The notes: generated by a model from the letters alone, not told the origin. Positions 12,540-27,559 are shown, counted from the stretch's first letter. The stretch: DNA of 64,000 nt from Alectoria sarmentosa (GCA_009733775.1 WOGZ01000080.1:1-64000); one strand, 5' to 3'. Translations and numbers: made by a program.

Positions 12540-13800
12540 AGGTAACGAGTATTTAATCGCAAAATACGATTTTTATTATATTAACGATCGTTATTATATT
12601 AACGATTATTATTGTATCGACGATTTTAATACTAATTACGATTGAAAAAAAACATAAAAAATCTTTAAACATTTCTTTTAATTTTGAATTATTAAAAAAT
12701 TTAATTATATTTATTAATCACATTTTCCATTAAGACAAATTTGAGCGCTTTAAATATTCTTTTTTCATAAATTAAAATAAATTTAAACGTTTTCGCATCT
12801 TTACGTCTTTTATATTTTTAAGTATTTTTTAAAAAGCTCGGAGTTTCGAGCTTAATTTAAAAGAGCTCAATTAATAAAACGCATTTTTAAACGCGATTTC
12901 TTTTTCTATAATCAAACATTAAATAAAGTTTATTATTAATTTAAAACGCGTTCGGAAAGTAAAGAGCGCGATTACGTATTTGTTTATTTATCTAATAACA
13001 TTATAAGATAATTCTTAATAATTTTATTCGCGAATCTTTTTTCGAATTAATTGATAATGAGAGTTTCTTTGAAATTATCGTTTAATTTATTGAATTTAAA
13101 TTTTTTTATCAACATTTAAATTCTTTGTGCTTTTAATAATATATCGAAATTATTATTAAAATGTTTAAAAAGATCGTTGACGTGAAATTTAATAACGACT
13201 TTTCGCTTTATATCAAAAGATTTAAAAAACTTAAAGATTTTTAAATATAATCTCGAAAGATAAGGCAATTTCTTATATTATAACGTTTTATCAAATTTAT
13301 TAAAATGAAACAAAATAAGGTTTTTATTATATTTATCATTTTTAAAAATATTTCATTTAATGAATTTATAATAATAAACGATGTTATTAAAAAAAAGCGA
13401 GTTAAATGAAATTTAAAACATAAATTTTATATTAACATTATTAAAAATCGCCTTGAAAATAACTTATCTATAAATTATAAAGATGAGATTAATACGCACA
13501 TTTTATAAAATATCATTTATAAAAATTACAAGTTTAAAGATTTCGATACGTTTAATAATGTATATCGTTAATTATTTAAATTAAACTTTAATTAATGTAA
13601 ACATGTAATTAAATTTATGCTTGTTTTAAAAACATTCATAATAACATTATCAATTTATCATTTAAATTGAAATTGAAAATCAACTTTTTCATTTTTTTTT
13701 CACATAAGTTTAAATAAAGCGAACAACGTTTATTTCATTAATTATATTTAAAATCATAAATTTATAAATAATGTTAATCTCGAAATAACTTATTTATTGA
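12540..13800 (+). pseudogene. H1 gag, 5' part
   Basis: This aligns with the H2 gag region at 53650-54895, where a 96-codon open stretch remains. In H1 the same sequence is broken by many stops; for example atcaacgatcgctgtc in H2 reads attaacgatcgttatt here, showing the C-to-T and G-to-A decay. No zinc knuckle falls in this part. The gene continues after the G1 insertion at 27851. Confidence 0.6.
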
Positions 13801-13805
13801 AATAC

Positions 13806-14011
13806 TGTAACGACAACATATGAATATCAATGTGGTGTGTAATAAGCTTGATTATTTCATCTAAAAATTTAACTATTTGTATTGTTGAATTAAGAACCTT
13901 ATCAAGGTATTTCCTTAATAGGCAAACCTCAATGACAAGACAGATATTTCGCCAAATCACGTATCTTATCAAATCATTTATTTGATATTATCAATGTTTA
14001 TCGTAATAACA
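13806..14011 (-). repeat. Left LTR of G1
   Basis: It starts TGTAACGACAACATATG and ends TCGTAATAACA, 206 bp. It aligns across its full length with the reverse complement of the solo LTR at 49593-49792, sharing gtaataagcttgatt, aggcaaacctcaatg and cacgtatctta-like blocks. Against the solo copy nearly all changes are transitions, and CpG sites survive. Confidence 0.88.
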
Positions 14012-15138
14012 TTTCGTCGACGAAAAGAAAAACATAATGATCTCGTTATAAAATATTTAAAGTCAAGCGATGTTTTTATAATCGACATTCAAACAAAGAT
14101 TGTTAATCTTTAAACAAAATGTTGAATTTTCGTTATTCTTTAACTTCTTTATAACGTAATCGAAATAATCAACGAAACTCTCGCAAAGACCTAAATTGAC
14201 ATTTTTGAAAACGATTATCGAAAGAAATTCTTTATCGAGAAATTCCTTGTTTTTTTTGTCGAGATCGAAGAATTTTTTTTAATTCGATTTTCTTTTAAAA
14301 GGAATTTTCGATATTATCCTTCTTTTAATCTTTATTGATAATCGTTTAAACAAAAATTATCAATTTTCAAATAAAATTTTAAACTTTCGTTTTAAAAACG
14401 TCGACAATTCTTCGATTTCTTCGCAATGTCATTATGATGTCAATGAAATTTAGCGTCGAAACGTTTGAAGAAGTTTTTGAAATAAGATTCGAAAAATTAT
14501 TAGAAATATCAACGTCGACGACTTTTGTGTTAACGATTTTCGAAATCCTTATCGAAATTACTTTTTTGATAATTTTTCGTGAATTCGATAACGGCGCAGC
14601 GTTAATTATTTTATCGAAATTTTATCGAAATTTTTATTAAGATTTGAACTCTCATGAGAATTTGAATTTTTAAAAAAAGCTTATTTGACGGAAGAATTGA
14701 TCTTATGATAATAAATTCTCGAATTCGAATTTTTTTTTTTCGTATTGCTTAATTAAATTCTGAGAATCGTCGAATTCTTTGATGTTATATCATCTATCGA
14801 ATTCAAAATCGTATTTTTTTCAACGAATTAAATATTTCATTTTATTAAAAAATTATTCGATCTCGTAATTTCTCGAATCGTCGTTATTAATAAAAATCGA
14901 CGATATATATTAAGATCGAGGACATCAAAAAGGGTCGTTATTTGATATTAAATAAGATTTTAATTATGTTATGATAAAGATGAAATATATTAATCAATCT
15001 TCAAAAACGTTAAACTTGTATATCAATTTATCAATTTTTTTTAAAAATCTTGAAAAAATCGACGTATTATTATATTAATTTCTTAATGATTTTCATAATA
15101 AATGAGATTTTATAACCTTTATGAAAACGAAATAAAGT

Positions 15139-15339
15139 TCAATTATCGATTTTGAGAAACATCGATTGATGTTGACGATCGTAATAATATTTATTTATCA
15201 TTTGCGCGAAATCGATAACATTTTTTGCAATAACACGCGCCTTAAAATAATCAATCATAATAAATATTTTGAAAAAATTTAATAATTTATTAAAAATGAA
15301 ATTATAAGCGATTTCATTAAAAACATTTTCGAAGCTCAT
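15139..15339 (-). pseudogene. G1 integrase C-terminal fragment
   Basis: The 66-codon open stretch contains DFAQMINKYYYDRQHQSMFLKI. This corresponds to the A..FAQ....YYDR.H.PMFLKVGD segment that follows the integrase core in fungal Ty3/gypsy polyproteins. It lies about 1.7 kb downstream of the RT on the same strand, as expected. The conserved continuation is lost to stops. Confidence 0.7.
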
Positions 15340-17048
15340 CGAATTGTTTAATATATCTTAAATTTTCGATAATGTTTTAAATCACATCGACGACTTCTTC
15401 AGCGCATAAACGTAATATTTCAAAACAATTTTTATTATTTAATTAATTCTCTCATTAACATCGTTTATTTATAAATAATACGTTATTAAATAAAGAAGTT
15501 CAACGCCAAAAAGCTTGAATAAAAAAATTCATAATTTTGATAAGAAGTTTTTATCTCTGTCATTAATAATTATTTTAAAATTTCTCAATCAACAATATCG
15601 AGACGCTTAAGAAATGTTTTCACTCAATTTATCGTTAATTAAATTAATTTATCGACGATAAATTAAATTATTTTGATAAATTTGCAAATGTTTAATATAA
15701 TGCAATCAAGATCATTTAATAATAATAACGTCAAAATAAAATCGAAAATTAATGTATAAAATAATATCGATGATAACAAAATAAATTGAAAATTGTTATA
15801 AAAAACATATCGACGTGTTTAAAAAATGAAACATTTTGAACAATATCGAATGAAATCTCGTAATTGTTTAATAAGATCGTGAATATATTAAAAAATTATG
15901 ATAATTTTATAACATTTTTGAAATTTTAAATAATCGTTTTTATTTTCGTGTGCTATAATAAAATTTTTTTTAACGAAATTCGAAAATATACAAAGTCGAT
16001 AACATTCGAAAATCTTATTAATATAAAAGATCAAGTCATCGCTATTTTCTTTTGCTTTTATAAAAATCTTTTCTTATAATATTATCGAATTCGACGACGA
16101 ATTATGTTTTAATTCGGATTTTATAAATGAGCGCGATAAGAAATATGAATTCGTTTCGATAATAAACAAATTTTTTTCTCACATAAAAAACAATAAAGCG
16201 ACGTTTTCGCTCAATATCATATTTTAATCAAATTATTTAATTATGCGTTTTCAATAAAAATCTTCTCGATAATCAAATACGCATTTATTATAAAATAACT
16301 TTTTCATCTTTATCAACGTAATGATAAAAAAAATTTCAACATACAAAGCGTCGAACTCGAAATGTTTTAACGATAAATTTTTATCGATATTGAAGTTAAT
16401 AAGCTTTAATAATGCGTTTAACATTATATATTTCTTTTCAAATTTATGTTTAATTTCAAGATTGAATTAATATAAAAATTGAAAAACACGAACAAGTTTG
16501 ACGTTTATTTTTATAATCGACGTTGTTAATATAATGAAATTTTGTTTTATAATATTAATGATTGCGAAATAATCGATTTAAATCTAAATAACGTGTTTTG
16601 AAGATTTTATTATATATTTGACTCTTTTCAAAATTCACACAAAATTCATAATTTTCAATTTTATAAATTAATAATTCTTTTTTGTAATAATCAATAATCT
16701 TGATAAAAAAAATATCGACTTTATATTAATACAAATAAATTATTTATTAATGAGAATTTCTTTATCATCTTTTATATGAAAAATGACGACGTCGAACTCG
16801 AATTTCTTAAAATCATTTAAATTTATTTAAAAATTTTTATCATTATTGAAATGAATAAGAATCGACGATTAAAAAAATGTTTTTTGAAATAATCGATAAA
16901 ATGTTATTTGAATTTTAAAAACATTTGAAAATTATCGCTTAAATGAAAATTGTTTTCTTTAATAATTAATTAGTAAAACATTTTTCAAAAGTTTAATTTT
17001 CAATTTTTATAATAATTTAACGAATTAAACATAAAAATGTATATATTA

Positions 17049-17445
17049 TCATAAATAATCGATGAGACCCAAATAATGTTTTAATTTTTCAAGATTATTT
17101 GAATATGTTAATATTAAGATGATTTTTAATTTTTTTTCAAAAGAAATCAAATCAAAAGAATTAATTTTGCGATCAAAAAGATTAATATTCGAATATTCGA
17201 AATAAATCTTTTTCGATGACATTATAATATTATATTTCACGAATAATCGAAATAATTTTCAAAGATCATCGAAATGTTTTCGTAAAATAATAACGTCGAT
17301 AATAATATCGTTTATATACGTCTTTACTCTTTATAAACGTCATAAATTTTTATCAATTTGACGTTAAACGTAAATAATGAAATTCATATATTTCATAATA
17401 AAAACATTGAATGTGTTTTGGTCACGATGCGTAATTATCATAAAC
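17049..17445 (-). pseudogene. G1 reverse transcriptase, C-terminal half
   Basis: On the minus strand THRDQNTFNVFIMKYMNS (near 17380-17435) matches the THRGQE.FNVAVMG.KNSP block of fungal gypsy RT. MSSKKIYFEYSNINLFDRKI, then LEKLKHYLGLIDYL (17049-17240), match the later SP.KAFLGYP...LLGQKV...L..YLGLTG.L block that links RT to RNase H. The stretch between them, which should hold YxDD, is out of frame and I did not find the catalytic pair. The lineage looks the same as that of element A. Confidence 0.8.
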
Positions 17446-18249
17446 ATATAATAATAATTTAAATGCACACGTTATTGATAAAAAAAAGATATAACGTCGA
17501 CGACGAATATGTAATAACATTTTTGAAACATATTAATAACTTCTTTTTATAAAAATGAAACATACGCGTCACGAAAGATTAAATCGTTTAAATTTCAAAT
17601 ATTCATTATCGATCTTCTCTTTTATTTATCATTCGATAACGTTTTTTAAATTACGAAAATCAAATAAATGAAAAATATAACATTTTTGATATATTTCAAT
17701 CGTCTTTATCGATATAATTCGTCAAAAATTCGATAAACGATTTTTCGATCTTTTATTTTTAAAAAATAAATCTTTATTTTATTATTAACACGAGATTGTT
17801 AATCGTTTTATAATAATATTTTCATTTATTCATTTTTAAAGACCTTAATGAAATCGATGTTTATTCAAATTTATGAGAATTTTATCATAAGATTCGAAAG
17901 CGCTTAAATAATTTCGATATTATTATAAATCATTATTTTATTCGATAATTTTGTTTTCATAATCGAAAATTTTTGTAAATCTCAAAAAATCGACGACGTC
18001 GCTTTTTTTGAGAAATTTGATAACAATTTTTCCAATGCATTGATTAAAAAATCTGTCAACATATTTAATTTAAAACGTGTTATAACAAAATCTAATTTCA
18101 CGATTATTTAAAAACAATTTTCATAATTCATTTTTTACACGATATTCAATTTTAACTTTTTGAATATTTAAATAAATGTGTTAAACTCATTTTAACAAAA
18201 AATATTAATTATAATATAATCGATAAAATGAGCGAAAAATATAAGATTT

Positions 18250-21130
18250 ATTTAAATAAAAAATTCGAATAAAAAATCACGATTAATTGACAAAACAATT
18301 ATTTTGATAATTAAAATCATATCGAAATGAAAAAACATTAAAGTCGTCGATTTAATATAAACATTTCGTTTAATAAATTCGCCTCGAGAACGTGTAAAAA
18401 TCTTGATTTCGATTTTATAATTATTTATATACGTTTTTTTACTTATTACGTCGATAACAAAATCTTTCGATTCAAAAATATTATTCTCGATGAACATCTT
18501 AATTCGCAAATCATCGATAATATATAATTCCCTTCGAATATATAATAAAACATTACGATCTTTATCGTCGAGATTCGAAAAATATAAATCTTAAATAATG
18601 TATTCAATAATAACATCATTTTAAAGATAACAATGTTTGATATTTACTTTGTTTTTTAAATCTTATCAATAAAAATGATTTCATATTCAATATTCAAATA
18701 AACATTTTTTGAATCTTTTTATTTAATTGAATTCAAAATAACGCGAATCATAACGTAAATTTAATTTCGAAGAACAAATCTTATATTCAAATCATTGCTC
18801 GAAATATCGAACTTAATAATCTTTAAAATCAATAACGTTATTTCTTTTAAAATTACCTCATCATTATTAACTTTTATTACTTTAAATTTATCGAAACAAT
18901 TTTTTCAAAAATGTTTATATAATTTAATTTTAAATAAAAACGTCTTTTCATAATAATGATAATAAATCTCAATATTGATAAAATTCGAAAATTGTTTTTT
19001 ATAATTATTCAACGAATAATTCGAATAATATATTTCATTTCCTTAATAATCTTTATCAACATAAAAAAAAATAAAAAATTCTCGTTATCGAAGATTTTTT
19101 GTTAATGTTTTAATTTAAAATTTTCATTAATCGAAATCTGATAAATAATCGCTTTTGAATGAAATTTAAATTGTTATTAAAATTGACGATTTTTGTCATC
19201 TCTTTTTGAAAATCTTTAATAATCTTAAGGTTTTTGTTATAAACGATTCGACGATATCGAATCGAACGCGTTTGATAAAATGATGATTTATAAAAATTAT
19301 TTTGACGAAAATAATTAATGAAATTGAGAATTTGATTGTTAAATGTATTAATCAACTTGTTGCGATTGTTATTAATTGAAATAAACATTCGAATTATAAT
19401 TTTGATGATAAAAAAAAGTTTATTATTGATTATAAAATCGATAAAATCGATCTTTATCGTAATACGATTATTAATTAAATTCAAATTTTTATTAACGAAT
19501 TTGAAATTGATTATAATTATCTCTATTATCGATAAACTTTAATTATTAACGATTTATTTATATAAGATTTTCGATATTTACATTAACATTTCTTCTTTCG
19601 TGTTTATCGATATAAATTTATCATTTATGTTTACACTCGTCGACACTTGTTAAAAATTGATTAATAATAACGTTCTCATCAAGTTTTTTGATGTCGCGTC
19701 GAAATTCCAAATCGATGTTATTATAAATAATGTCAAATTGATTTTTGATCATAATCAAATCAACGTTTTTAACAAATCTCAAAAAATTTTGAACAAATTC
19801 TCGAGATTTTTATCGAAAATTGATATTTCGCAATGTGTAACGTTTTCATAAAATAACGTCGATTACAACATTAAACGATTTCTTAAATCTTATCGTAAAA
19901 AATCGACTTCATTCAATAATGTTTAAATTTGAATTTTCATATTTGATAAAACGTTTTTCGACGTCGAAAAGTTTTATTGTTTATCACTTTAAAGCAATGT
20001 TTCGCAAACATGTTTATAAATTTTTATAAACAAAAAAGCCATTAATAGCGATAAGATCTTTGATTTTCTTTATAAATAAATATACGTTTCGAAAATATGT
20101 CTTTTTATCGACGTGCTCAATAATTGATTTAATATTAACGAATTTATTTTTATAATTTAAATCGAAAACTTCAAACTCATCAGAATTTCAACGCGATATT
20201 TCGATGTTTTTTATTATAATAACATTAACGTCGTTATTTTCAAATAATCTCGAAAATTTTAATAAATTCGATAATAAATTGAGATTTTTAATCATCAAAT
20301 TAATTGCGTTGATAATGAAATCTTATAATTTTTATAAAATTATTTGTTAAATCATAATAAAAAGTTTTGAATTAATAAGATAATTATAAATTATTTTCTC
20401 TGCGAAAATAATTTTGATTATTAATTTAAAATTATTCAAAAGATTAAAAAACGAAAATGCTTTTGTTGATAAAAATGTTAAATTGCTATTCGATAATGTG
20501 TGCGAAATAACCTTAATAAACAACGAATTTTCGAATTTACGAAATGATTCAATATTTTTCTCGAAGATTTTGAAAGAAATACGAAAATGTGATTTATTGA
20601 TAATTCAATTTAATGATTAAAAAGATGTTTTAATAAAAGTTGATCGAGCATAAACACGATCTTTTTTGATAATGTTCGAAATTTTTCGATTTACGATTAA
20701 TGAATGAATTTTTTTGTTAATAATGTTATAAATAAATCGATAATCATTTTCATCGATTAAACGTATATGTGCGTGATCGCTCTTAATGAATTTTTAAAAT
20801 TAAAATGTTAAAATAACAATGTTACGAATAATGAAATCGAATGTCGATCGATTAAAAGAAATCATTTTAGATACGATAATAACTTGTTATGTTAAATCTA
20901 ATAAACGACGATAATAAAAATGTGTAAATAAAAAATGAGAGGTTTTAAAAGAAAAATTAAATAAATGAAACGAATTTTCAAAAAATAATGAAAATTTCGA
21001 AAAAAAGTTTCGAAGGTCTTTTTGATAAATATTTTAAAGATCGTCAAATGAGACTTCGATAACGTTGAAAGTTTTGTTAAAAAAAGTCTTAATGAAGAAC
21101 TTTTAAATTTATTAATGATTAATAACATTA
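18250..21130 (-). pseudogene. G1 gag and possible protease region
   Basis: This is the sequence between the 5' LTR of G1 and its RT, so it should encode gag and protease. The open stretch 18252-18509 contains KTYINNYKIEIK followed by a basic segment and could be the protease, but no D-S/T-G triad is visible. The stretch 19110-19484 is Asn/Lys/Arg-rich, with YRRIVYNKNLKIIKDFQKEM, and looks gag-like. Further stretches at 20898-21128 are not identifiable. Confidence 0.45.
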
Positions 21131-21132
21131 AT

Positions 21133-21152
21133 GATCGATGTTGTTATTATGT
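21133..21152 (-). other. Putative primer-binding site of G1
   Basis: Immediately inside the 5' LTR the minus strand reads acataataacaacatcgatc. The core ATAACAACATCGA equals ATAGCAACATCGA of element B with one G-to-A difference, and shares GATAACAACA-like sequence with element A. Confidence 0.5.
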
Positions 21153-21374
21153 TGTAACGATAATATATAAATATTAATGTGATGTGTAATAAGCTTGATT
21201 ATTTCATTTAAAAATCTGATCATTTGTATTGCTGAATTAAGAATCTTGTCAAGATATTTTTTTGGCAGGCAAACCTTAATGGTAAGGCAGGTATCTCGTC
21301 GGTGATTTGTAAGTTGTTTATTTTATTAGAATTATGTAAATTCTTTTGGACGGAGATATCTCATTGGCGAAATC

Positions 21375-21394
21375 TATAAGGAATCGAACTTATA
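21375..21394 (-). other. Hairpin in the 3' UTR of LINE copy 1
   Basis: A 6-bp stem tataag/cttata encloses the 8-base loop gaatcgaa. In the second copy (33178-33197) both stem arms have changed together, to tataaa/tttata, and the loop is identical. On the minus strand the loop reads ttcgattc, like the T-arm of a tRNA, but no whole tRNA is present. It may be the 3' element the LINE RT recognises. Confidence 0.45.
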
Positions 21395-23939
21395 AGTCGT
21401 TTCGTCCCGTTATTTTTCGGGATAATTATGCATTAAGTCTTATTTTGAGAAGGCGAAATCGAATCGATTCATTAAATAATAAAAATCGTTTTATATATTT
21501 AAAAAAAAGATTTCAAAACATTAAATTATCAAGACTTATCTAAATGTTAAAACACGCTCAACCGCCTCCTTTATATTATTAATTTCATTCAAATTTAGAT
21601 CGTCTTAAATCATTTCGTTGAAACCTTTCATATCGTCGAATTTTATGATATACTTCATATCGTTATCGTAGATATCATCCCCATGATCAATAAAACATAT
21701 AGGGTTTTTTCGAATTTTTAATAATTGAGAGAACTCCTCTCATAATTTTTTAAAGATCTCGAAATTATAATTTTTATTTCGATATCTTTTATAAATGCAG
21801 AGAATACGATTCGTAAGAATATGTTTTCGAATCAACATTTTATAATAATTTCGGACAATTATTAAATTTCAATATTTGATCGACTTTTCGAAATTATAAG
21901 AAAGATGACATTTTTATAAAATTTATATAATCGCTTGATAAAGAATATCTCATCGTTATTTGAAAATATCTTTTAAATTCGAATTGAAAATTATAAAAAC
22001 GATCATTTCATTAATTATTCGAATCTTAAATACGAATAATTTGAAAAAAAAAAACCAAATCGATTCAAATTCTTTTCAAATAATCTTTAAAACAATGTAT
22101 TTTATTCAAATACGTAAAAAAAATTGGTTTACGTTATATATAAAACATCGTTATTATAAATACGAAATTCAAATCAAATTCGATCTCATGCGTATTTTTT
22201 TATGTAAGAATTTTCATAATAAATTCTTAATTTTCGAAATTTCAAATTTGTTTTAAATCGCCGCTCACATTTTTTTTTTCAATAAATAATTTATCAAATT
22301 TATTTCGAAATGCGCATATTAATCTTTGAATTTTTTCATTAAAATTAATATTTCGAAACCTATTATCAAATAAATAACGATAAATTTAATAAAAATTGAT
22401 ATTTTCAAAAAAAAACCGATCGATTTGCATTTTTTATAAAATATTCTTTTTTTTTAATTTTGATCGAGATGTTAAAAGTGTTTTTATTTTGAAAACATGA
22501 AATATTATATTTTAAAAACACAATTTGAGATTAATCGTTATATCGCATTTTATATCACAAACATTAAAAAAAAATTAATGAAATCAAAAAGAATTATAAA
22601 TTATTGACGTATTGAGTTTCAAATATTATTAAACATTCGAGCGTCGCGTTTTCACAAATTCATTTACATTATTAAATTAAACTTTTTGATATTATTAAAA
22701 CTTAATTTTTTTTTTAAATATATATGATATTATATGAGGGTGATTAATAATTTCATTATTATTAACGAAAAATGAAAATATATCATTTTCATTTTATTTC
22801 GTATTCTTTTTTAATTTTATCATAATAATTATAAAGATTTTAAAACATACTTTAATCAATTTGACGTGCAAAATGTAATAATTACAAATTAATTATTATT
22901 ATAATGTGTATCGAATTTATATTTTTAAATTTGACGCACATTATGAAAACATTTTTTACGAATTAAATTCACATAATATTGAGATCGTTAATAACTTTAT
23001 TAATTATAATTATCGTATTAATATTCATAACAAAATATAAATTAATATTTTCAATTTCATTTTTATTCACAAAATAATAAAAGTGTAAATTTCGAATTAT
23101 ATCTCGAATTTTATTATTTTATATCAATTTATAATATTTCTTATTCAATTCATTTTTAATCTTAATCGACATTTTCAAAAAGTGAAGGGCGTATTTAAAG
23201 AAAAATATCATAAAAATGTTAATAATCATAATCTTATTTTTTATCGATAAATGATATCGCGTTTATACTCTTATCGATGTCTTGATCTTTATTAATATTC
23301 TCATTCAAAATATATTAAATTAATGTTTTATTATAATATCAACAAAGATATTTAAATGTTTATAAAAATTATTCGAAAAGACTTTTTTAACGTTTTTAAA
23401 TCGAATTCGAATTATCTTTTTAACATATAAAATGTATAACTTTATTTAATTGATTTTAACGTTTATGATTTTATAATAAATTTCAAAAATCGTTATTAAC
23501 GCATTAATTTCGATTTGCATTTGAATAATAATCATTATATTATTCGCATATATAATTATTTTCAATTGCATGATACTCATTTTGATTTTTAATATAATTG
23601 AATTTAAAATTATATAACGCGTAAGGTTTTTGATAACGATTATAAAGAGAATACAATTTAATAAATCTTTTTAACGTATATTATATCAAATTTATAAGAT
23701 TTTTTCAAAATAATTATTAATAAACATTTTAATTTTTACGTTTCGATAAAGAAGATGGATTTAAAAAATGTATTTTTTTAATATTTTAAATTTAATCAAT
23801 ATCGCAAAGAGGAATTCATAATTGATTTTATTATATGTTTTTTTTTTAATTCAAAAAAATGATTATTAATATCGATTTTCATTTTACGAACTTTATAATG
23901 ATTTTATATTTAATTATCAAATTTTGAATAATTTTAACA

Positions 23940-24340
23940 TTATTATCGATAAATCTTTTAAATAAGAAAATCGATTATTATAAATTAACAATCTTTCTCA
24001 AAATCGCGATCAATCTTTACATTAATATATTCATAAATAATTTATAATTTATATTCATTATAAATAAAAAGTAATAATTTCAAATATTCGTTTACTTTTT
24101 TTTATTTTTGAATAAAAAAATGAAAATATTATTTATTCAGCGTTTTAATAACGTTTTTTTAATTTTAAATTTCATTAAAAAAATTCATTAACGTTTATAC
24201 GATTATTGAAAAATCGTTTTTTTATCTTGTATGTCATATAAATGTTTTATAATATTCGTTAAATAAATCGTTTTTTTCAAATAACGATTTTAACGTCGTT
24301 CGACGAATAATAATCTTAATCTTTTATAATAATATCGATT
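23940..24340 (-). pseudogene. LINE copy 1 reverse transcriptase, N-terminal blocks
   Basis: On the minus strand the sequence gives INYKLFMNILM with RLIAILRKIV after it, preceded by a degraded NYRPI-like block and followed by a degraded QTGF-like block. These are RT blocks 1-2 of LINEs (RPISLLN.DYK...NRL...I...Q.GF). The region just upstream in copy 2 retains the block before the RT core (see 60850-61590). The arrangement resembles the L1/Tx1 group more than the Tad1 elements usual in ascomycetes; this is a judgement from memory of the families. The FADD box was not located. Confidence 0.7.
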
Positions 24341-24799
24341 TTCTCAATCTTAATATCGTTCTTAATGATATTCTTTTTATAATACAATTTAATATTTATT
24401 TTTTAATTTTTTCATCGAAGATTTTAATATCGTAAAAACTTTGATAATAATTCATCGTTATTTTAAAAATATCTTTTAAATCGAAATACGTTATATCGTT
24501 ATCATTTTTTAATTTTTTGATAAAATTGTAATTTATTCTTCGTATTTTAAAAAAGAATTATTTTATTAATTTTTCATTGAATATAAAATGTTTCGTTATT
24601 ATATTATATGCATAATTTTTATTAAAAACGTTCATAAAATGTTTCTTTCGCGTTTTAATAATTAATAATTTCGTTTTTAATTCGAAATTCATTTTATATA
24701 AATTTCTTTTTTTTTAATATATTAATCTTTTATGTTATAAATTAAATTTCAATTTATCGTTAACTCGTTTATCACTTTTATCGATGTTTTTTAAAAATT

Positions 24800-27200
24800 A
24801 AATTATCAATATCTTATATATGCTTTATTTTTTCAAAAAAGTCAATTTCGAAAACGCTTTTAAAACTTATAAATAAGATTTTCACATTTTTTTTTTTTAT
24901 AAGATTACAAAAAATAATTATCATTTTCTCGAATTTTTGATAATTATAAAAATTAATTTGATTATAATCGTGATCGTTTTGTGATCGATGAGGAATTCGT
25001 TTAATGTGATGTTTCATTTTTTAAACTCATTTAATCATTTTTCTTTGATATATATTTTATCAATTTTTAAATATGAAATATCGTTAACGTAATATATGAA
25101 AATTATCAAATTAAGGTTTTTAATTTTTCAATCATTTATTAATTTATATATGTTATTTCCTTCAAATTATATTAATAATTTCGAAATTTTTTATAATTAA
25201 AAGACTCGCGAAAATATTCGTGAGGTTTTATTCATCATTAATAATATCAAATTTCAATTCTCTTTTATTACGTTATAAAATAAAAAAATCGAATTGCGTC
25301 GAAGTGTCTCATTTTTTTTTGAAATCAAATTAAACGTTTAATGTTTTAAATCGAATTATAAACAAATGTCACATTGAGCGAATAATTTTAATATAAAATT
25401 TTATATATTAAAATGCGATCATCGTTATTAATGTAAAGAATATAATTTAAATTATCATTAAACGTTTATATTATAATTTTAACATTAATTATAATAATAA
25501 TTTTATTACGATTCGTAATATAAATAATAATGTATATTTGCGAGAATAAATTCTCATAATGTTTCGCGAATTTGATAAATAAGTTAACTTTTTATAAGAG
25601 CAAAACGTTCACATTATGATTTTGCATTATATTATACCTCTACATATTTTTAAATCGTATTGAATTCAAAATAAAACGAACATTTAACGAAATGATTTTT
25701 ATTTTATATATCGTCATAATTACGATATAAAGAATTTGTTTTTTAATAAAAAGAACCTGATCTTTTTAAAAGGTTTAAGATTTATTATGATCTCATAATC
25801 GTGAATAATATAATTTATTTTGCGATAAATTTCGCAAATCTCGTTAATATTTGTTAATTTAAATCTTATTATAAATAATGCGTCAAAATCTAACCTCGAC
25901 TTTTCGATTTCAAATTCGAAATTTTTTAAATCAAGATTTATTTTAAAAATAATAACGATTTTCATTTTGATTATATAAAGCTTCTTTTCATATTTCAATC
26001 AAAACTTTTTTTTTTTAAATTTTTTCAAATCTTTAATTTACATCGTCAGGGCATAATAGTTTATAATTTTAAAAAAACTTTTTGAAATAATGAAAACCTG
26101 CGAATCATTAATATAATATATTATAATCTTAATCTCATATCGTTTTTCATCTTTTTTGATAAAAATTAATATATTTTTCGCTGCATCTTTGATCTCTTTG
26201 AAACGACAATATATTATTTAATCTTTATTATTATGCTTTTTTGCGAACTCAACGTTTTTAAAATTTATAATATTTTCAAATATCTTTAAAACTTATTTCA
26301 ACATAAACTTCTTATTCTTTTTTCATAAAACGATTAACATTTTTAAATAAAATCATTTATTATCGATAAATTTCGATATTATTAAAAAAATTATCGTTTT
26401 TTTCTTGATTTTTGCTTTCTCCTTTTTATCTCTTTTTATAAAAATCATTTTCTCAATAAAAAAGAACGAGATCATCGAATTATTATTCAATTTTGATTTT
26501 AATTTAAAACGATTAAGGATTTATATTTTTTCGAAGTTTTCACTATTTATTAATAACGAACTTCAAATGAAATTCGTCTCTTTAATTCATTATTTCTTTT
26601 TTTTTATCTTTTTTTTCGAAATTATCAGCGTGATAACACGCATTTTTTTAATTGAATTGATAAGTAATAAAAACGAAATGTCAAAGATCTTCGAAACACA
26701 TAAACGAGCAATTTATTTATTCGAAATGTTAATTTTTATAATATTTATGAGAATTTCGAATATCGAAAACGAACAATCTTAAATTTAATAATAATCGTTC
26801 ATTTCTCTCTTTTTCGACATTTAAAACAAAATTATAAAAGATCTTTATTCTTTTTATAAATTTCTTATTTAATTCATTTTCTTTTTTCTTATTTCATCGC
26901 TTTAACGATCTTTTTAATTATTTTTATCGTTATTTTCTCCTTTTTTCTTTATTTTATATCTTTCAAATTAATCGATCATCTCCCCGATTTAATTAAATCA
27001 AAAAAATTTATACGCTTCGACTTTCTTGATAACGATTTTAATAATTTCGATCGGTTTTTAAAAACATTCTCGACAATAATATCCGTCTTTTTTGAATTCA
27101 AAAAGATTTTATCATTTACATTTATATTATTTTTAAGTTCATTCGAAAACAAATCTTATTTCAACGTATTTTCATTTTTTTAATTCGATTTTGATTGATT
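24800..27200 (-). pseudogene. LINE copy 1 upstream coding region (ORF1 / endonuclease expected)
   Basis: On the minus strand this lies 5' to the RT. Open fragments at 24814-25017 and 25720-25998 match the equivalent fragments of copy 2, for example 62561-62770, so the same reading frame is being degraded in both. The most 5' part, near 26960-27140, reads as a Lys/Asn/Ser-rich protein with SKKTDIIVENVFKNRSK, typical of a disordered ORF1. No clear APE endonuclease motif could be picked out. Confidence 0.5.
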
Positions 27201-27559
27201 CTCGATAAATTATTTATCAATAATATCAAATTAAACGATTAAATTTGATTTCCGCATCTCATTTTCAAAAGATTTAAACATAATTATTCGTAAAACAACG
27301 TTAACGATCGATAATATAAATGTTATTTATGTTTTTTTCATGAAATGATTTAGGTTTTATAAAATATATCTTTTATCGAGATTCTTGATTTTAAATTTTA
27401 ATCGTTTTCTCTTTTGATTATCCCGCCTCAATAAAAAAACTTTGATTTCTTTAAAATATATATGTTTAAAAAAACGAAAAAACGATATAAATCAACGATA
27501 TAATTCAAATCAGCGATAAATTAATAAAAAAAAATTCAAAGAATTCATTTACGTATAAT

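Noticed and set aside
21381..21420. Possible tRNA (GTTCGATTCC-like box on the minus strand)
   Set aside because: Only the T-arm-like hairpin is present; no acceptor stem, D-arm or anticodon arm can be drawn around it.
26405..26782. 125-codon plus-strand open stretch in LINE copy 1, looking like membrane segments
   Set aside because: Antisense to the LINE reading direction. The apparent hydrophobic segments result from T-rich composition.
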